From contig NZ_JAHKPU010000020.1 of assembly GCF_018860505.1 (NCBI RefSeq), forward strand, positions 124,001-188,000: a stretch of 64,000 nucleotides of DNA, read 5' to 3'. The DNA is from Pacificibacter marinus. Lineage in GTDB: Bacteria; Pseudomonadota; Alphaproteobacteria; Rhodobacterales; Rhodobacteraceae. The translations under genes and the position numbers were made by a program. Shown piece by piece: positions 16,763-25,980 of the stretch (position 1 is its first letter; each line of letters begins with the position of its first letter). The notes beneath the pieces are model-generated. The model was not told where the DNA came from. It did no database searches and saw only the letters and a program-made list of their open reading frames with translations.

Positions 16763-17782
16763 CTACAGCCAATCTCCGCACGTCAATAAACCATCCTCTT
16801 CCAGTCCACGCCAGCCACGATAAGACTGAGATGCATCATCCCAAAGGACAGGGTCAGACAGGACATGTTCGTAATACGCGTTGTAATCTTGCGGATGAGT
16901 AAAATGTTCTTGGCGTACCGCCTCAGCGGTCGAGTGTTTCAACGCTTCATCTAAAAATTTTGCATGCAACAACACGCCTGTTGGCAAATTATAGCGCGCA
17001 TCAAACCCGATATTTAGCCGCGTCGGCAGAATAATGTGGGTTGAACTGGCATAAACATAGCGCCAATTCCATTTGATCAAGGGTGTTTTATGCATATGCG
17101 GCGCAAGGTCAGGCGCGTCTTTGAAAAACTTGCGTTTTCGAGGGCCACCTCGAATAGAGATATTCCGATATTTGGGCTGCAATTCCCACTCATAACCCTG
17201 CGCATCGTAAAACTCCAAAGCCTCCGTAAACGGCGTTCCGATGGTGTAATGTGCCTCAGTCAATCGCGTCTTAGGGTACAAATCCAACATCAAGGCTGAA
17301 AAGACAGGTACGCCACGCGCGTCCAACCAATCCGTAAGGCCGCGCAAGTTTTGACTGTCGTGATGCGGAATGACCAGCGCCTCATCCGCATCAAGCGTGG
17401 CGCACCAATGCCCGCGCCCATAGCGCATTTGCAACCATGTGAGCCAATCCATTCCAAATCGCGATGCACGGTAACTTTTAGGTGTGATCCAAAGCGATAC
17501 GTCACTCTGCGACTTCAAATACTCTGTGGTTCCATCGTCGCTGGCGTTATCGACAACCAGAAAATGAGAAACACCAAGCGCCCTGTGATGGTCTAAGAAA
17601 TAAGGCAACCGCACACTTTCATTGCGCACGGTTGCAAAACACAGGATATCATTTGACTGGATGTCTTTGGTTCGATCGACGGCACAAGACAGCTCTCGAC
17701 GCTTGCGTATCGCACGCAACAGCAGCCTGCGATGCTTAAGGCGCAGCTTATATCTGCGCCAAGCCTCCCGTAAAACGCTCAT
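16763..17782 (-). CDS. GT2-type glycosyltransferase (paralogue A)
   Basis: A 339-residue paralogue of the next gene. The N-terminus is basic (RRYKLRLKHRRLLLRAIRKR). The GT-A fold is shown by ATVRNESVRLPYFLDHHRAL, FLVVDNASDDGTTEYL and CATLDADEALVIP, the last carrying the probable metal-binding DxD. ALMLDLYPK and WNWRYVYASSTHIILPTRLN are shared with the paralogue in altered form. It begins 12 bp after galE ends, so it probably belongs to the galU-galE transcript. The acceptor is unknown; a role in a surface glycan follows from context. Confidence 0.85.
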   Translation of the reverse strand: MSVLREAWRRYKLRLKHRRLLLRAIRKRRELSCAVDRTKDIQSNDILCFATVRNESVRLPYFLDHHRALGVSHFLVVDNASDDGTTEYLKSQSDVSLWITPKSYRASRFGMDWLTWLQMRYGRGHWCATLDADEALVIPHHDSQNLRGLTDWLDARGVPVFSALMLDLYPKTRLTEAHYTIGTPFTEALEFYDAQGYEWELQPKYRNISIRGGPRKRKFFKDAPDLAPHMHKTPLIKWNWRYVYASSTHIILPTRLNIGFDARYNLPTGVLLHAKFLDEALKHSTAEAVRQEHFTHPQDYNAYYEHVLSDPVLWDDASQSYRGWRGLEEDGLLTCGDWL

Positions 17783-17794
17783 CTGGTCGTCTGA

Positions 17795-18781
17795 TTACTT
17801 GTCATAGTGACCATTTTGGTGCCAATTCCACGCGTCTTCAATCATAGTTTTCATATTTGACCGTTCTGGTGTCCAGCCAAGCTCGGTCACAGCGCGCTCA
17901 GAGCCTGACACCAGCTTGGTACAATCGCCGGGGCGACGGTCACCTTCGACATGCGGCACTTCTTTGTTTGTGACGGCGCGCGACTCGTCAAGCACCTCAC
18001 GTACAGAAAAGCCTTTCCCCGTACCCAGATTGAACAAACGGCTGCCTTTGGCGTCTTGCAGCCATTTTAGCCCCAAAACATGCGCATCGACCAAATCACA
18101 TACATGAACATAGTCACGAATACAGGTGCCGTCTGGCGTATCATAATCTGTACCAAAGATTGTCAGCGCATCGCGCTTTCCAGCAATCGCGTCCAGCATA
18201 AGCGGAATAAGATGCGTCTCAGGCTGATGAAATTCACCCACTTCGCCATCGGGGTCACAACCCGCCACATTGAAATAACGAAAAATCACACTTTTCAAAC
18301 CATGAGATTGTTCAAAGTTCGCCAAAATATCTTCGATCGCACGCTTAGACGCACCGTAGGAATTGATCGGCAGCTGTACAGAGTCTTCGTTTAAAACGAC
18401 ATTGTCTTGGTCGCCGTAGGTCGCACAAGTAGATGAAAACACGAAATTCAGACATCCGGCCTCTGCTGCGGCCTCAACCAGCTGCAATGACCCTATGACG
18501 TTGTTACGCCAATATTTCCCAGGGTCCTTCATGCTTTCGCCAACCTGACTAAAGGCGGCAAAATGCATCACAGCGATCGGTTTATGTTTGGAAAAAACCT
18601 CGTCCAAGCGGGCACGGTCCAACAGATCGCCTTGCTCGAACGGACCAAACTTGACGGCCTCTTCCCAACCTGTCGATAGATTGTCAAACGTTACCGGCAC
18701 ATAACCAGCCGCACGCAATGCTTTGCATGCGTGCGACCCAATATAGCCGGCACCGCCGGTCACAAGTACATTTTTAGTCAT
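17795..18781 (-). CDS. galE: UDP-glucose 4-epimerase
   Basis: A 328-residue short-chain dehydrogenase/reductase-type epimerase that interconverts UDP-glucose and UDP-galactose. NAD-binding VTGGAGYIGSHACKAL starts at residue 6. The catalytic Ser-Tyr-Lys is in FSSTCATYGDQ and INSYGASKRAIEDI. RYFNVAGCDPDGEVGE and FGTDYDTPDGTCIRDYVHV are diagnostic of GalE. It lies eight bases after galU, giving UDP-galactose for the adjacent glycosyltransferases. Confidence 0.94.
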   Translation of the reverse strand: MTKNVLVTGGAGYIGSHACKALRAAGYVPVTFDNLSTGWEEAVKFGPFEQGDLLDRARLDEVFSKHKPIAVMHFAAFSQVGESMKDPGKYWRNNVIGSLQLVEAAAEAGCLNFVFSSTCATYGDQDNVVLNEDSVQLPINSYGASKRAIEDILANFEQSHGLKSVIFRYFNVAGCDPDGEVGEFHQPETHLIPLMLDAIAGKRDALTIFGTDYDTPDGTCIRDYVHVCDLVDAHVLGLKWLQDAKGSRLFNLGTGKGFSVREVLDESRAVTNKEVPHVEGDRRPGDCTKLVSGSERAVTELGWTPERSNMKTMIEDAWNWHQNGHYDK

Positions 18782-18789
18782 TTCAACCC

Positions 18790-19686
18790 TTACTGTGCTG
18801 CTGCGCGTGTCGCGGATAATTCATCAAGATATTCTTGAAGTTCATCCCGAAGCTCTGGCCGCGACAAACCAAATGAGATCGATGCTTGAAGGTAACCCGC
18901 TTTAGAACCGCAATCGAACCGTTGCCCCGCGAACCGGTATCCAAACACATCACGACCAGCAGTGATCTCATCCGCAATTGCATCGGTCAATTGAATTTCG
19001 CCGCCTGCACCTTGTTTCATGTGATGCAAGTTTTTCATCACATCAGGAGACAAAATATAACGGCCAATCACAGCCAAATTGGATGGTTCAGTGCCAGGCG
19101 CTGGCTTTTCAACCATACCCTTAACAGACACAGATGCCCCCATATCTTCTTTGACATCCAAAACACCGTAGGAGCTAACCTTACTTTTAGGCACTTCCAT
19201 CGCCGCAACCATTGAGCCACCAGTGTCCTGATAGGCTTCGACCATTTGTTGAAGACAGGGCTTTTCCCCCGCGATGACATCGTCAGGCAAGATCACAGCG
19301 AAAGGTTCTTTCGGGCTCAAAAGACGACGCGCACACCAAACAGCGTGACCTAGGCCAAGCGCTTTGTGTTGACGGATATATGCGATCGCGCCGCTGTCCA
19401 TATTGGTATCTTTAAGAATCTCTAGCATTTCGGTCTTACCCTTTTTGCGAAGCTCTTGCTCCAACACGGGGGAATGATCAAAATAATCTTCAAGGGCGCC
19501 TTTGCCACGTGAGGTCACAAAAATAAATTCTTTGATGCCAGCAGCACGCGCTTCGTCAATTGCGTATTGGATCAAAGGACGATCAACAAGCGTCATGATC
19601 TCTTTGGGAATCGATTTTGTCGCCGGAAGGAAACGCGTCCCCAAACCTGCAACTGGGAAAATAGCTTTCGTAACCTTACGTGTCAT
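18790..19686 (-). CDS. galU: UTP-glucose-1-phosphate uridylyltransferase
   Basis: A 298-residue enzyme making UDP-glucose from UTP and glucose 1-phosphate. The nucleotide-binding FPVAGLGTRFLPATKSIPKE is at residues 9-28, followed by LVDRPLIQYAIDEARAAGI, ILPDDVIAGEKPCL and MVEKPAPGTEPSNLAVIGRY. The start at 19686 fits the family and has AAGGAG seven bases upstream; an in-frame ATG at 19722 is less likely. It is the first gene of the galU-galE-GT2 run; a 182-bp AT-rich gap to kdsB should carry its promoter. Confidence 0.95.
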   Translation of the reverse strand: MTRKVTKAIFPVAGLGTRFLPATKSIPKEIMTLVDRPLIQYAIDEARAAGIKEFIFVTSRGKGALEDYFDHSPVLEQELRKKGKTEMLEILKDTNMDSGAIAYIRQHKALGLGHAVWCARRLLSPKEPFAVILPDDVIAGEKPCLQQMVEAYQDTGGSMVAAMEVPKSKVSSYGVLDVKEDMGASVSVKGMVEKPAPGTEPSNLAVIGRYILSPDVMKNLHHMKQGAGGEIQLTDAIADEITAGRDVFGYRFAGQRFDCGSKAGYLQASISFGLSRPELRDELQEYLDELSATRAAAQ

Positions 19687-19868
19687 TTTTACTCCTTCGT
19701 CCTCGGCATTGAGGACCATCAATTTTTTTTACGAACCTTACCTTACGTCGAAGACGCGTGTTCGCCAGCGCACATAGGGCAGCTTGACTGTTTTATGGCA
19801 CAGTTTTGCAACGCCGCTTAATAAGTATCCATTTACAAGGCAAATATGGCGAAAATTGCACATTGGAA

Positions 19869-20669
19869 TCAATTAATATGCATTTCACTCATCATGCGCT
19901 CTAGGCGTGGAACATCCTCTGGGTTGTTAAGCTCCCAAAACTGCCGCCCGCGCGCCTCGACCTCAACGCATAGCACAGGCCTATCTCGCTCCAAAAACCG
20001 TAATTGTTCCAAACCTTCCAAAGTTTCAAGCGGTCCCGCAGGCCACTTTGGATAGGCGTCCAACGCAGAAGGCCTATAGGCATAGACTCCAACGTGATGG
20101 AACACTGGAGTTGCATCATCATCGGAAAAGGCTTGCGACGTAAAGGGCACAACTTCTTTCGAGAAATAGAGCGCCTTTTTATCTGCACCGAAGACAGCCG
20201 TAGTGCCGCCAACACGTCCATCACGGCGATCCGCCAAAAAGCCATTCAATGCACGGCCATCACAGCGCAAAACAGGCGTTGCAACTTCGGCAGCCGGATG
20301 AGCCTGCAGACCTTTGATCAAATCTTCGACGAACCAAGCTGGCGTTAAAGGCGCATCGCCTTGCAAGTTAACGACAATATCATAATCACCGTCCAGGTTT
20401 CCCAAAGCTTCCGCGCAGCGCTCGGTCCCGTTTGCACAAGTTTCTGACGTCATAACAACCTCAGCTCCAAACGCCTCGGACGCCACACGGATACGATCAT
20501 CATCTGTTGCAACGACAACTTTATCAACGCCTGAGACCGACATAGCAGCATCCCAGCTGCGACGAATCAAAGACTTTTTTTCGCCAGAAGCGCCCGTCAA
20601 TTCGACGAGCGGCTTTCCAGGGTATCGTGTCGAGGCATAGCGAGCCGGAATGACAAGAAGAACAGACAT
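19869..20669 (-). CDS. kdsB: CMP-Kdo synthetase (3-deoxy-manno-octulosonate cytidylyltransferase)
   Basis: A 266-residue enzyme activating Kdo with CTP. It has VIPARYASTRYPGKPLVELT at residues 6-25, VVVATDDDRIRVASEAFGAE, CANGTERCAEAL and NLQGDAPLTPAWFVEDL, the characteristic KdsB sequence of motifs. CMP-Kdo serves lipid A core and, in group 2-type capsules, the poly-Kdo linker. Start and cysQ stop share one base (TGATG). KpsU, the capsule-specific version, cannot be separated by sequence alone; its position next to a KpsM-like gene keeps that possibility open. Confidence 0.9.
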   Translation of the reverse strand: MSVLLVIPARYASTRYPGKPLVELTGASGEKKSLIRRSWDAAMSVSGVDKVVVATDDDRIRVASEAFGAEVVMTSETCANGTERCAEALGNLDGDYDIVVNLQGDAPLTPAWFVEDLIKGLQAHPAAEVATPVLRCDGRALNGFLADRRDGRVGGTTAVFGADKKALYFSKEVVPFTSQAFSDDDATPVFHHVGVYAYRPSALDAYPKWPAGPLETLEGLEQLRFLERDRPVLCVEVEARGRQFWELNNPEDVPRLERMMSEMHIN

Positions 20670-21466
20670 CAGGCGGTCTTCAACTCTACGCCTGGCGCAT
20701 AGGCAATAAAGAACGGATTGGCGTAATCGTCTTTGCCATATGTCAGTGGTTCATGGTTGTCGAAACGTACGACATGACCACCAGCACCTGACAAAACAGC
20801 GTGACCAGCTGCGGTGTCCCATTCCATCGTACGGCCAACACGCGGGTACAAATCAGCCTCGCCAGTAGCGACCAAACAGAACTTCAAAGAGGAGCCAGCG
20901 GATTTACTATCTTTGACGCTATACTTGTTGATGTAATCTTCTGTCGCCTGATCGCGATGCGATTTAGAAGCAACGATCAACAAGCCTGCATTGTCAGGTT
21001 TAGACACTGAAATCTTGTTGAGCGCGCCGATGGTGTCTTTAGCGAAAGGACCCACTTCCTCATAAGACTGCCCATCCGCACCGGTGATGAACAAACGGTC
21101 TTTGGCTGGCGCATAGACAACACCACGTGTTGGAACGCCATTCTCAACAAAAGCGATATTCACTGTAAAATCACCCCGACGATTGATGAATTCTTTAGTG
21201 CCATCCAGTGGATCAACGATCAGAAACGTATCAGCGGATAGGCTATGTGAGTCAGCTTGCTCTTCGGTGATCAATGTCACATCAGGAAACGCAGCCCGTA
21301 GACCAGCAGAAATGGACGCATCCGCCGCCTCATCCGCGATCGTGACAGGGCTATCGTCTGACTTGGACTTCACTTCAAAATCATCGGAGTTGTAAATTTC
21401 CATGATTTTGTCTCCAGCTTCGAGTGCAAGTGTGCGCATGATCGAGGTAAGTTTTTCGAAATCCAA
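20669..21466 (-). CDS. cysQ: 3'(2'),5'-bisphosphate nucleotidase
   Basis: A 265-residue member of the inositol-monophosphatase superfamily that hydrolyses PAP, the by-product of PAPS-dependent sulfate reduction and sulfotransfer. Metal-site motifs are TLITEEQ, IVDPLDGTKEFINRRGDFTV (Asp-Pro-x-Asp-Gly-Thr) and EWDTAAGHAVLSGAGG. A TTG start at 21466 is proposed: AGGAG lies seven bases upstream and the protein then begins MDFEKL, usual for the family; an upstream start at 21514 is possible. It is co-directional with kdsB. In this setting it may also relieve PAP inhibition of the nearby sulfotransferase (inference). Confidence 0.9.
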   Translation of the reverse strand: MDFEKLTSIMRTLALEAGDKIMEIYNSDDFEVKSKSDDSPVTIADEAADASISAGLRAAFPDVTLITEEQADSHSLSADTFLIVDPLDGTKEFINRRGDFTVNIAFVENGVPTRGVVYAPAKDRLFITGADGQSYEEVGPFAKDTIGALNKISVSKPDNAGLLIVASKSHRDQATEDYINKYSVKDSKSAGSSLKFCLVATGEADLYPRVGRTMEWDTAAGHAVLSGAGGHVVRFDNHEPLTYGKDDYANPFFIAYAPGVELKTA

Positions 21467-21612
21467 GGTCTGGCTCCTAATAAATTGTGTCGCGCGCACT
21501 GAATACGCGCGCACATTGATAACTTTACGTTACGGCTTTATGCTATGTTGCTAAAGGAACAGCAAGAATTCACTGCTACCCTGATGTGAAAGCTGTCACA
21601 GGATTATTGACC

Positions 21613-22434
21613 ATGTTTCATTATGCTCAAAAACAAAGCGGCCTATCTGCTGCCAGCACGATTTTGAAACTCGTTTTTCACAACACGGTACGCCACGTCA
21701 GAAAAACGCACGGGAACCCGCTTCTAGGGCTCGCAATCAATATAATGCAAACACTGATCTTGGTGGTGGTCTTCGTTTTTATGTTCTCCATCCTCGGATT
21801 GCGCGGCAACGCAATTCGCGGTGATTTCGTCTTGTATATCATGACGGGTGTCTTTTTGTTTTTGACTCACAATAAAGCACTCGGTGATGTCATGGGGGCA
21901 GAATCCGCCACATCACCGATGATGCAGCACGCGCCAATGAACACCGCCATCGCAATTACGTCGGCCGCGTTGAGCTCCCTTTATATCCAAGTACTATCTG
22001 TCGTAGTCATTCTAACCGCCTATTCTGTGGGCTGGGGCACAGTCACGTTTCAATACCTGCCCGGCGCAATCATGATGTTGTTGATTGCTTGGTTTTCCGG
22101 CGTAGCGATCGGTATGGTCTTACTGGCTCTGAACCCATGGTTTCCACAATTCACGAAAATCGCTCAAACTATTTACACGCGTGCCAACATGATCACGTCA
22201 GGTAAAATGTTTGTCGCCAATCAGATGCCCGGATATATTTTAACGATGTTTTCGTGGAACCCTTTGTTCCATTGTATTGATCAAGCGCGCGGGTTCACAT
22301 TCGTAAACTACTCACCACATTTCAGTTCTGTGATGTACCCTGTCGTATTTTCGCTCATCTTCATTACCATAGGCTTGCTCGCTGAATTTTTCACACGCAA
22401 ACGCGCATCTGCAAGCTGGGGCGCTGGGCGCTGA
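21613..22434 (+). CDS. Capsule-type ABC-2 transporter permease (KpsM/Wzm-like)
   Basis: A 273-residue inner-membrane protein with about six hydrophobic segments and the ABC-2 layout. Near the N-terminus is HNTVRHVRKTHGNPLLGLAI, then LGLRGNAIRGDFVLYIMTGV, typical of polysaccharide export permeases. Late segments NPLFHCIDQARGFTFVNY and FFTRKRA resemble KpsM. ATG 21613 has AGGA nine bases upstream; a GTG at 21586 is an alternative. No ATPase (KpsT) or KpsE/KpsD-like gene is present in the window, so its partner must be elsewhere. It is divergent from cysQ-kdsB. Confidence 0.82.
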   Translation: MFHYAQKQSGLSAASTILKLVFHNTVRHVRKTHGNPLLGLAINIMQTLILVVVFVFMFSILGLRGNAIRGDFVLYIMTGVFLFLTHNKALGDVMGAESATSPMMQHAPMNTAIAITSAALSSLYIQVLSVVVILTAYSVGWGTVTFQYLPGAIMMLLIAWFSGVAIGMVLLALNPWFPQFTKIAQTIYTRANMITSGKMFVANQMPGYILTMFSWNPLFHCIDQARGFTFVNYSPHFSSVMYPVVFSLIFITIGLLAEFFTRKRASASWGAGR

Positions 22435-22751
22435 TCGCGACCTCCCCCAAAAGCTGCTCGTGAAAAATGTCATACAATCGCCGAAGTAGCATATGTAATC
22501 TCTTAAATCATTTGCTCTAAAATTTCATCTGCTAGGACTATTTTGGCATTTTTTACAAGGAAACGACATTTCAGCCCCCTGTTTCCCTAAATTTTGTGCC
22601 GTTGAGCGTCACGACAACTTGCAGGGGCCAAATCGTCTCCCTATATACGCCGAGAAGCATTGATCGGGCTTACCCGATTTAAACCATGGGATTGACAAAG
22701 AGTGCCTTCGGGGCTCGGCGTCATAACATCGCCTAGAAGAGGATTTTGAGC
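22435..22751. other. dnaK upstream region without a gene
   Basis: These 317 bp hold no supported reading frame. The right half contains a strong heat-shock promoter (listed separately) and an approximately 95-base untranslated leader for dnaK. The left half is AT-rich and featureless to my reading. Confidence 0.6.
22618..22649 (+). promoter_or_regulatory. RpoH (sigma-32) promoter of dnaK
   Basis: CTTG (22618-22621), an 18-base spacer, then CCTATATACG (22640-22649) match every position of the alphaproteobacterial heat-shock consensus CTTG-N17/18-CYTATnTnnG as I know it. Transcription would begin near 22656, about 95 bases before the dnaK ATG. Confidence 0.8.
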
Positions 22752-24668
22752 ATGGCCAAAGTCATTGGTATTGATCTCGGGACAACCAACTCCTGTGTCG
22801 CAATTATGGATGGTTCGCAACCGCGCGTCATCGAAAACGCTGAAGGTGCGCGGACAACGCCGTCCATCGTCGGCTTTACTGAATCTGAACGTCTCGTCGG
22901 TCAAGCCGCGAAACGTCAGGCAGTAACAAACCCAGACAACACAGTGTTCGCTGTGAAACGCCTTATCGGTCGTCGCGATGACGACAAGCATTTGGCAAAA
23001 GATAAAAAGAACCTCCCTTACGCAGTTGTCGATGGCGGCAACGGTGACGCATGGGTTGAGGTGCGCGGCGAGAAATACTCACCGTCTCAAATCTCTGCCT
23101 TTATCTTGGGCAAAATGAAAGAAACCGCTGAGTCCTACCTCGGTGAAGAAGTCACACAGGCTGTCATCACGGTACCTGCTTACTTCAACGACGCGCAGCG
23201 CCAAGCAACCAAAGACGCCGGCAAAATCGCTGGCCTGGAAGTCTTGCGCATCATCAACGAGCCGACAGCTGCGGCTTTGGCCTACGGTCTTGATAAACAA
23301 GACACCAAAACCATTGCAGTCTATGACCTTGGCGGCGGTACGTTCGATGTGACCATATTGGAACTCGGCGACGGCGTGTTTGAAGTGCAAGCCACCAACG
23401 GCGATACCTTCTTGGGCGGCGAAGACTTTGACATGCGTATCGTGAACTACCTCGCGGACGAGTTTAAAAAAGAAAACGGTGTAGATCTCACCAAAGATAA
23501 GATGGCGCTTCAACGTCTCAAAGAAGCTGCCGAGAAAGCCAAAATCGAGCTGTCCTCAAGCCAGCAAACAGAGATCAACCAACCGTTTATCTCTATGGAC
23601 CCCAAAGGTGGTCAACCTCTGCACTTGGTGATGAAACTCACTCGTGCGAAGCTTGAAACACTTGTGAGCGACTTGATCAAAAACTCGATCAAACCGTGCC
23701 AAGCTGCGCTCAAAGATGCGGGCCTATCTACATCTGACATCGATGAGATCGTTCTCGTTGGCGGTATGACACGTATGCCTAAAGTGATCGAAGAAGTGAC
23801 AAAGTTCTTCGGCAAGGAGCCAAATAAAGGCGTGAACCCTGATGAAGTTGTTGCCATGGGCGCGGCTATTCAGGCTGGCGTTTTGCAAGGCGACGTAAAA
23901 GACGTTCTGCTGCTTGACGTGACACCACTTTCTATCGGTATCGAAACTTTGGGTGGCGTCTTCACACGCTTGATCGATCGCAACACAACGATCCCGACCA
24001 AAAAATCTCAGGTTTTCTCAACAGCCGAAGACAATCAGTCTGCCGTGACCTTGCGTGTGTTCCAAGGCGAACGTGAAATGGCCGCTGACAACAAAATCCT
24101 TGGTCAGTTCAACCTCGAAGGCATTCCGCCAGCACCACGTGGCATGCCACAAATCGAAGTGACTTTTGACATCAACGCCGACGGTATCGTCGAAGTTGGC
24201 GCCAAAGACAAAGGCACTGGCAAAGAGCAGCGGATCACAATCCAAGCCTCTGGAGGTCTGTCCGATGATGACATCGAGAAAATGGTGAAAGACGCGGAAG
24301 AAAACGCGGAAGCGGATAAAGAGCGCAAGGATCTTGTCGAAGCCAAGAACCAAGCGGAAAGCTTGATTCACTCCACCGAGAAATCTCTGCAAGAGCACGC
24401 GGATAAAGTTGATCCAACGACAGTGGAAGCCATCGAATTGGCAATCGCTGCACTCAACGATCAGCTCGAAACTGAAAACCCAGAGAAAATTCGCTCTGGC
24501 ATTCAAAACGTGACTGACGCAGCGATGAAACTTGGTGAAGCGATCTACAAATCGTCACAAGCCGAAGCTGCGGCCCCAGAAGGCATGGACGACGCAGAAG
24601 AAGGTCCTTCCAGCGTAGATGACGACATCGTCGACGCTGACTTCGAGGATCTCGACAAGCGCTCGTAA
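22752..24668 (+). CDS. dnaK: Molecular chaperone DnaK (Hsp70)
   Basis: A 638-residue Hsp70. The ATPase domain (about 1-385) has [18 protein letters not shown] at residues 4-21, [33 protein letters not shown] and the connect-2 motif [13 protein letters not shown]. The substrate-binding domain (about 390-505) contains [17 protein letters not shown] and [19 protein letters not shown]. The helical lid ends with an acidic tail [19 protein letters not shown] at 22752 is used because of the family N-terminus and the GAGG upstream. Expression is by the RpoH promoter. dnaJ follows after 73 bp that hold a hairpin. Confidence 0.98.
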   Translation: MAKVIGIDLGTTNSCVAIMDGSQPRVIENAEGARTTPSIVGFTESERLVGQAAKRQAVTNPDNTVFAVKRLIGRRDDDKHLAKDKKNLPYAVVDGGNGDAWVEVRGEKYSPSQISAFILGKMKETAESYLGEEVTQAVITVPAYFNDAQRQATKDAGKIAGLEVLRIINEPTAAALAYGLDKQDTKTIAVYDLGGGTFDVTILELGDGVFEVQATNGDTFLGGEDFDMRIVNYLADEFKKENGVDLTKDKMALQRLKEAAEKAKIELSSSQQTEINQPFISMDPKGGQPLHLVMKLTRAKLETLVSDLIKNSIKPCQAALKDAGLSTSDIDEIVLVGGMTRMPKVIEEVTKFFGKEPNKGVNPDEVVAMGAAIQAGVLQGDVKDVLLLDVTPLSIGIETLGGVFTRLIDRNTTIPTKKSQVFSTAEDNQSAVTLRVFQGEREMAADNKILGQFNLEGIPPAPRGMPQIEVTFDINADGIVEVGAKDKGTGKEQRITIQASGGLSDDDIEKMVKDAEENAEADKERKDLVEAKNQAESLIHSTEKSLQEHADKVDPTTVEAIELAIAALNDQLETENPEKIRSGIQNVTDAAMKLGEAIYKSSQAEAAAPEGMDDAEEGPSSVDDDIVDADFEDLDKRS

Positions 24669-24687
24669 CCCGCATTGAAATTCGGTG

Positions 24688-24716
24688 AGCCGGCGCAAAT
24701 CTATCTTGTGCCGGCT
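24688..24716 (+). terminator. Stem-loop between dnaK and dnaJ
   Basis: AGCCGGCGCA / TGTGCCGGCT forms a 10-bp stem with one G-U pair and a 9-base loop, followed by GCCGCTTTT. It could partly terminate or protect the dnaK end, giving more DnaK than DnaJ, or act only as a processing hairpin. Confidence 0.55.
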
Positions 24717-24741
24717 GCCGCTTTTCTGGAGGACATGATCC

Positions 24742-25896
24742 ATGGCAAAACGCGATTTCTACGAAGTGCTTGGTGTTGCCAAAGGCGCCGATGCTGGTGA
24801 ATTGAAAAAAGCCTATCGCAAAAAAGCGATGGAATTTCACCCGGATCGCAACGCAGACAACCCCGAAGCAGAAGCCAAGTTCAAAGAAGCGAACGAGGCC
24901 TACGACACACTTAAAGACCCTGACAAAAAAGCCGCCTATGACCGCTATGGTCATGCTGCATTTGAACAGGGTGGCATGGGCGGCGGTGGACGTCCCGGTG
25001 GAGGACACGGCCAAGGTGACTTTGGCTCAGCCTTCTCAGACGTCTTCGACGACCTTTTCGGCGACTTTATGGGCGGACAGCAACGCGGCGGCGGGCGATC
25101 CCGTGCGCAGCGCGGCTCAGACTTGCGCTACAACATGCGTATTCCCCTAGAAGACGCATACTCTGGCACACAAAAAACAATCACCGTTCCGACATCCGTC
25201 AGCTGCGGTGGCTGTAATGGTACGGGCGCTGCAAACGGCGCGGAACCACAAACCTGCCCATCTTGTTCGGGCATGGGAAAAGTACGTGCGCAACAAGGCT
25301 TCTTTACTGTTGAGCGCGCCTGCCCTGCTTGTGGTGGTATCGGCCAGATGATCAAAGACCCTTGTGGGCAATGTGGTGGTGCAGGTCGCGTTGAAAAAGA
25401 GCGCTCCCTGTCTGTCAATATTCCCGCCGGTGTCGAAACAGGCACACGTATTCGCCTAGCTGGTGAAGGCGAGGCTGGGCTGCGAGGCGGACCAACCGGT
25501 GATCTGTATATTTTCATCGAAGTCCAACCCCACGCCTTGTTTGAACGTGACGGCGCGCATCTGCATTGTGCCGTGCCAGTCTCTATGTCGTCCGCCGCAC
25601 TTGGCGGCGATATCGAAGTGCCCACCATTGACGGCGGACGGTCGCGGGTGAAAATTCCCGCAGGCAGCCAATCTGGTCGTCAAATGCGCCTACGCAACAA
25701 AGGTATGCCTGCTCTGCGTGGCGGCGGCCAAGGCGACATGTTCATTGAGCTTGCTGTTGAAACCCCTGTGAACCTAACATCTAAGCAAAAAGAGCTGCTG
25801 CGTGAGTTCGACAACTTGGGCGAAGACAAAAACAATCCTGAGAGCTCAACCTTCTTCAAAAAGGTCAAAAGCTTCTGGGATGGCATGAAAAGCTAA
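24742..25896 (+). CDS. dnaJ: Co-chaperone DnaJ (Hsp40)
   Basis: A 384-residue type I J-protein that delivers clients to DnaK and stimulates its ATPase. The J-domain (1-70) carries the HPD triad in [12 protein letters not shown] Gly/Phe-rich linker (about 75-120) contains [20 protein letters not shown]. Four zinc repeats follow near 150-220: [32 protein letters not shown], all intact. The C-terminal beta-domains include [24 protein letters not shown] lies nine bases before the ATG. A strong inverted repeat follows the stop. Confidence 0.97.
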   Translation: MAKRDFYEVLGVAKGADAGELKKAYRKKAMEFHPDRNADNPEAEAKFKEANEAYDTLKDPDKKAAYDRYGHAAFEQGGMGGGGRPGGGHGQGDFGSAFSDVFDDLFGDFMGGQQRGGGRSRAQRGSDLRYNMRIPLEDAYSGTQKTITVPTSVSCGGCNGTGAANGAEPQTCPSCSGMGKVRAQQGFFTVERACPACGGIGQMIKDPCGQCGGAGRVEKERSLSVNIPAGVETGTRIRLAGEGEAGLRGGPTGDLYIFIEVQPHALFERDGAHLHCAVPVSMSSAALGGDIEVPTIDGGRSRVKIPAGSQSGRQMRLRNKGMPALRGGGQGDMFIELAVETPVNLTSKQKELLREFDNLGEDKNNPESSTFFKKVKSFWDGMKS

Positions 25897-25902
25897 GTAT
25901 TA

Positions 25903-25938
25903 CTCTTAACCCGCAGTATTCATCCTGCGGGTTAAGAG
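25903..25938. terminator. Long perfect inverted repeat after dnaJ
   Basis: CTCTTAACCCGCAG / CTGCGGGTTAAGAG (25903-25916 and 25925-25938) is a perfect 14-bp stem with an 8-base loop, starting 6 bp after the dnaJ stop. No long T-run follows on the plus strand, but the stem is strong enough to act as terminator or 3' stabiliser. It separates the chaperone genes from radC. Confidence 0.7.
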
Positions 25939-25980
25939 GTGTTAACTAAATTTTCAGCGAATCGACGGATGAATTGTCTT

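Noticed and set aside
22690-22730. TTGACA upstream of dnaK as a housekeeping promoter
   Set aside because: No acceptable -10 hexamer is found at 16-18 bases; the nearest A/T-rich match is about 23 bases away.
25128-25628. Open frame of 166 codons opposite dnaJ
   Set aside because: It is the complement of the zinc-repeat region; the Cys/Pro/Ala composition follows from that.
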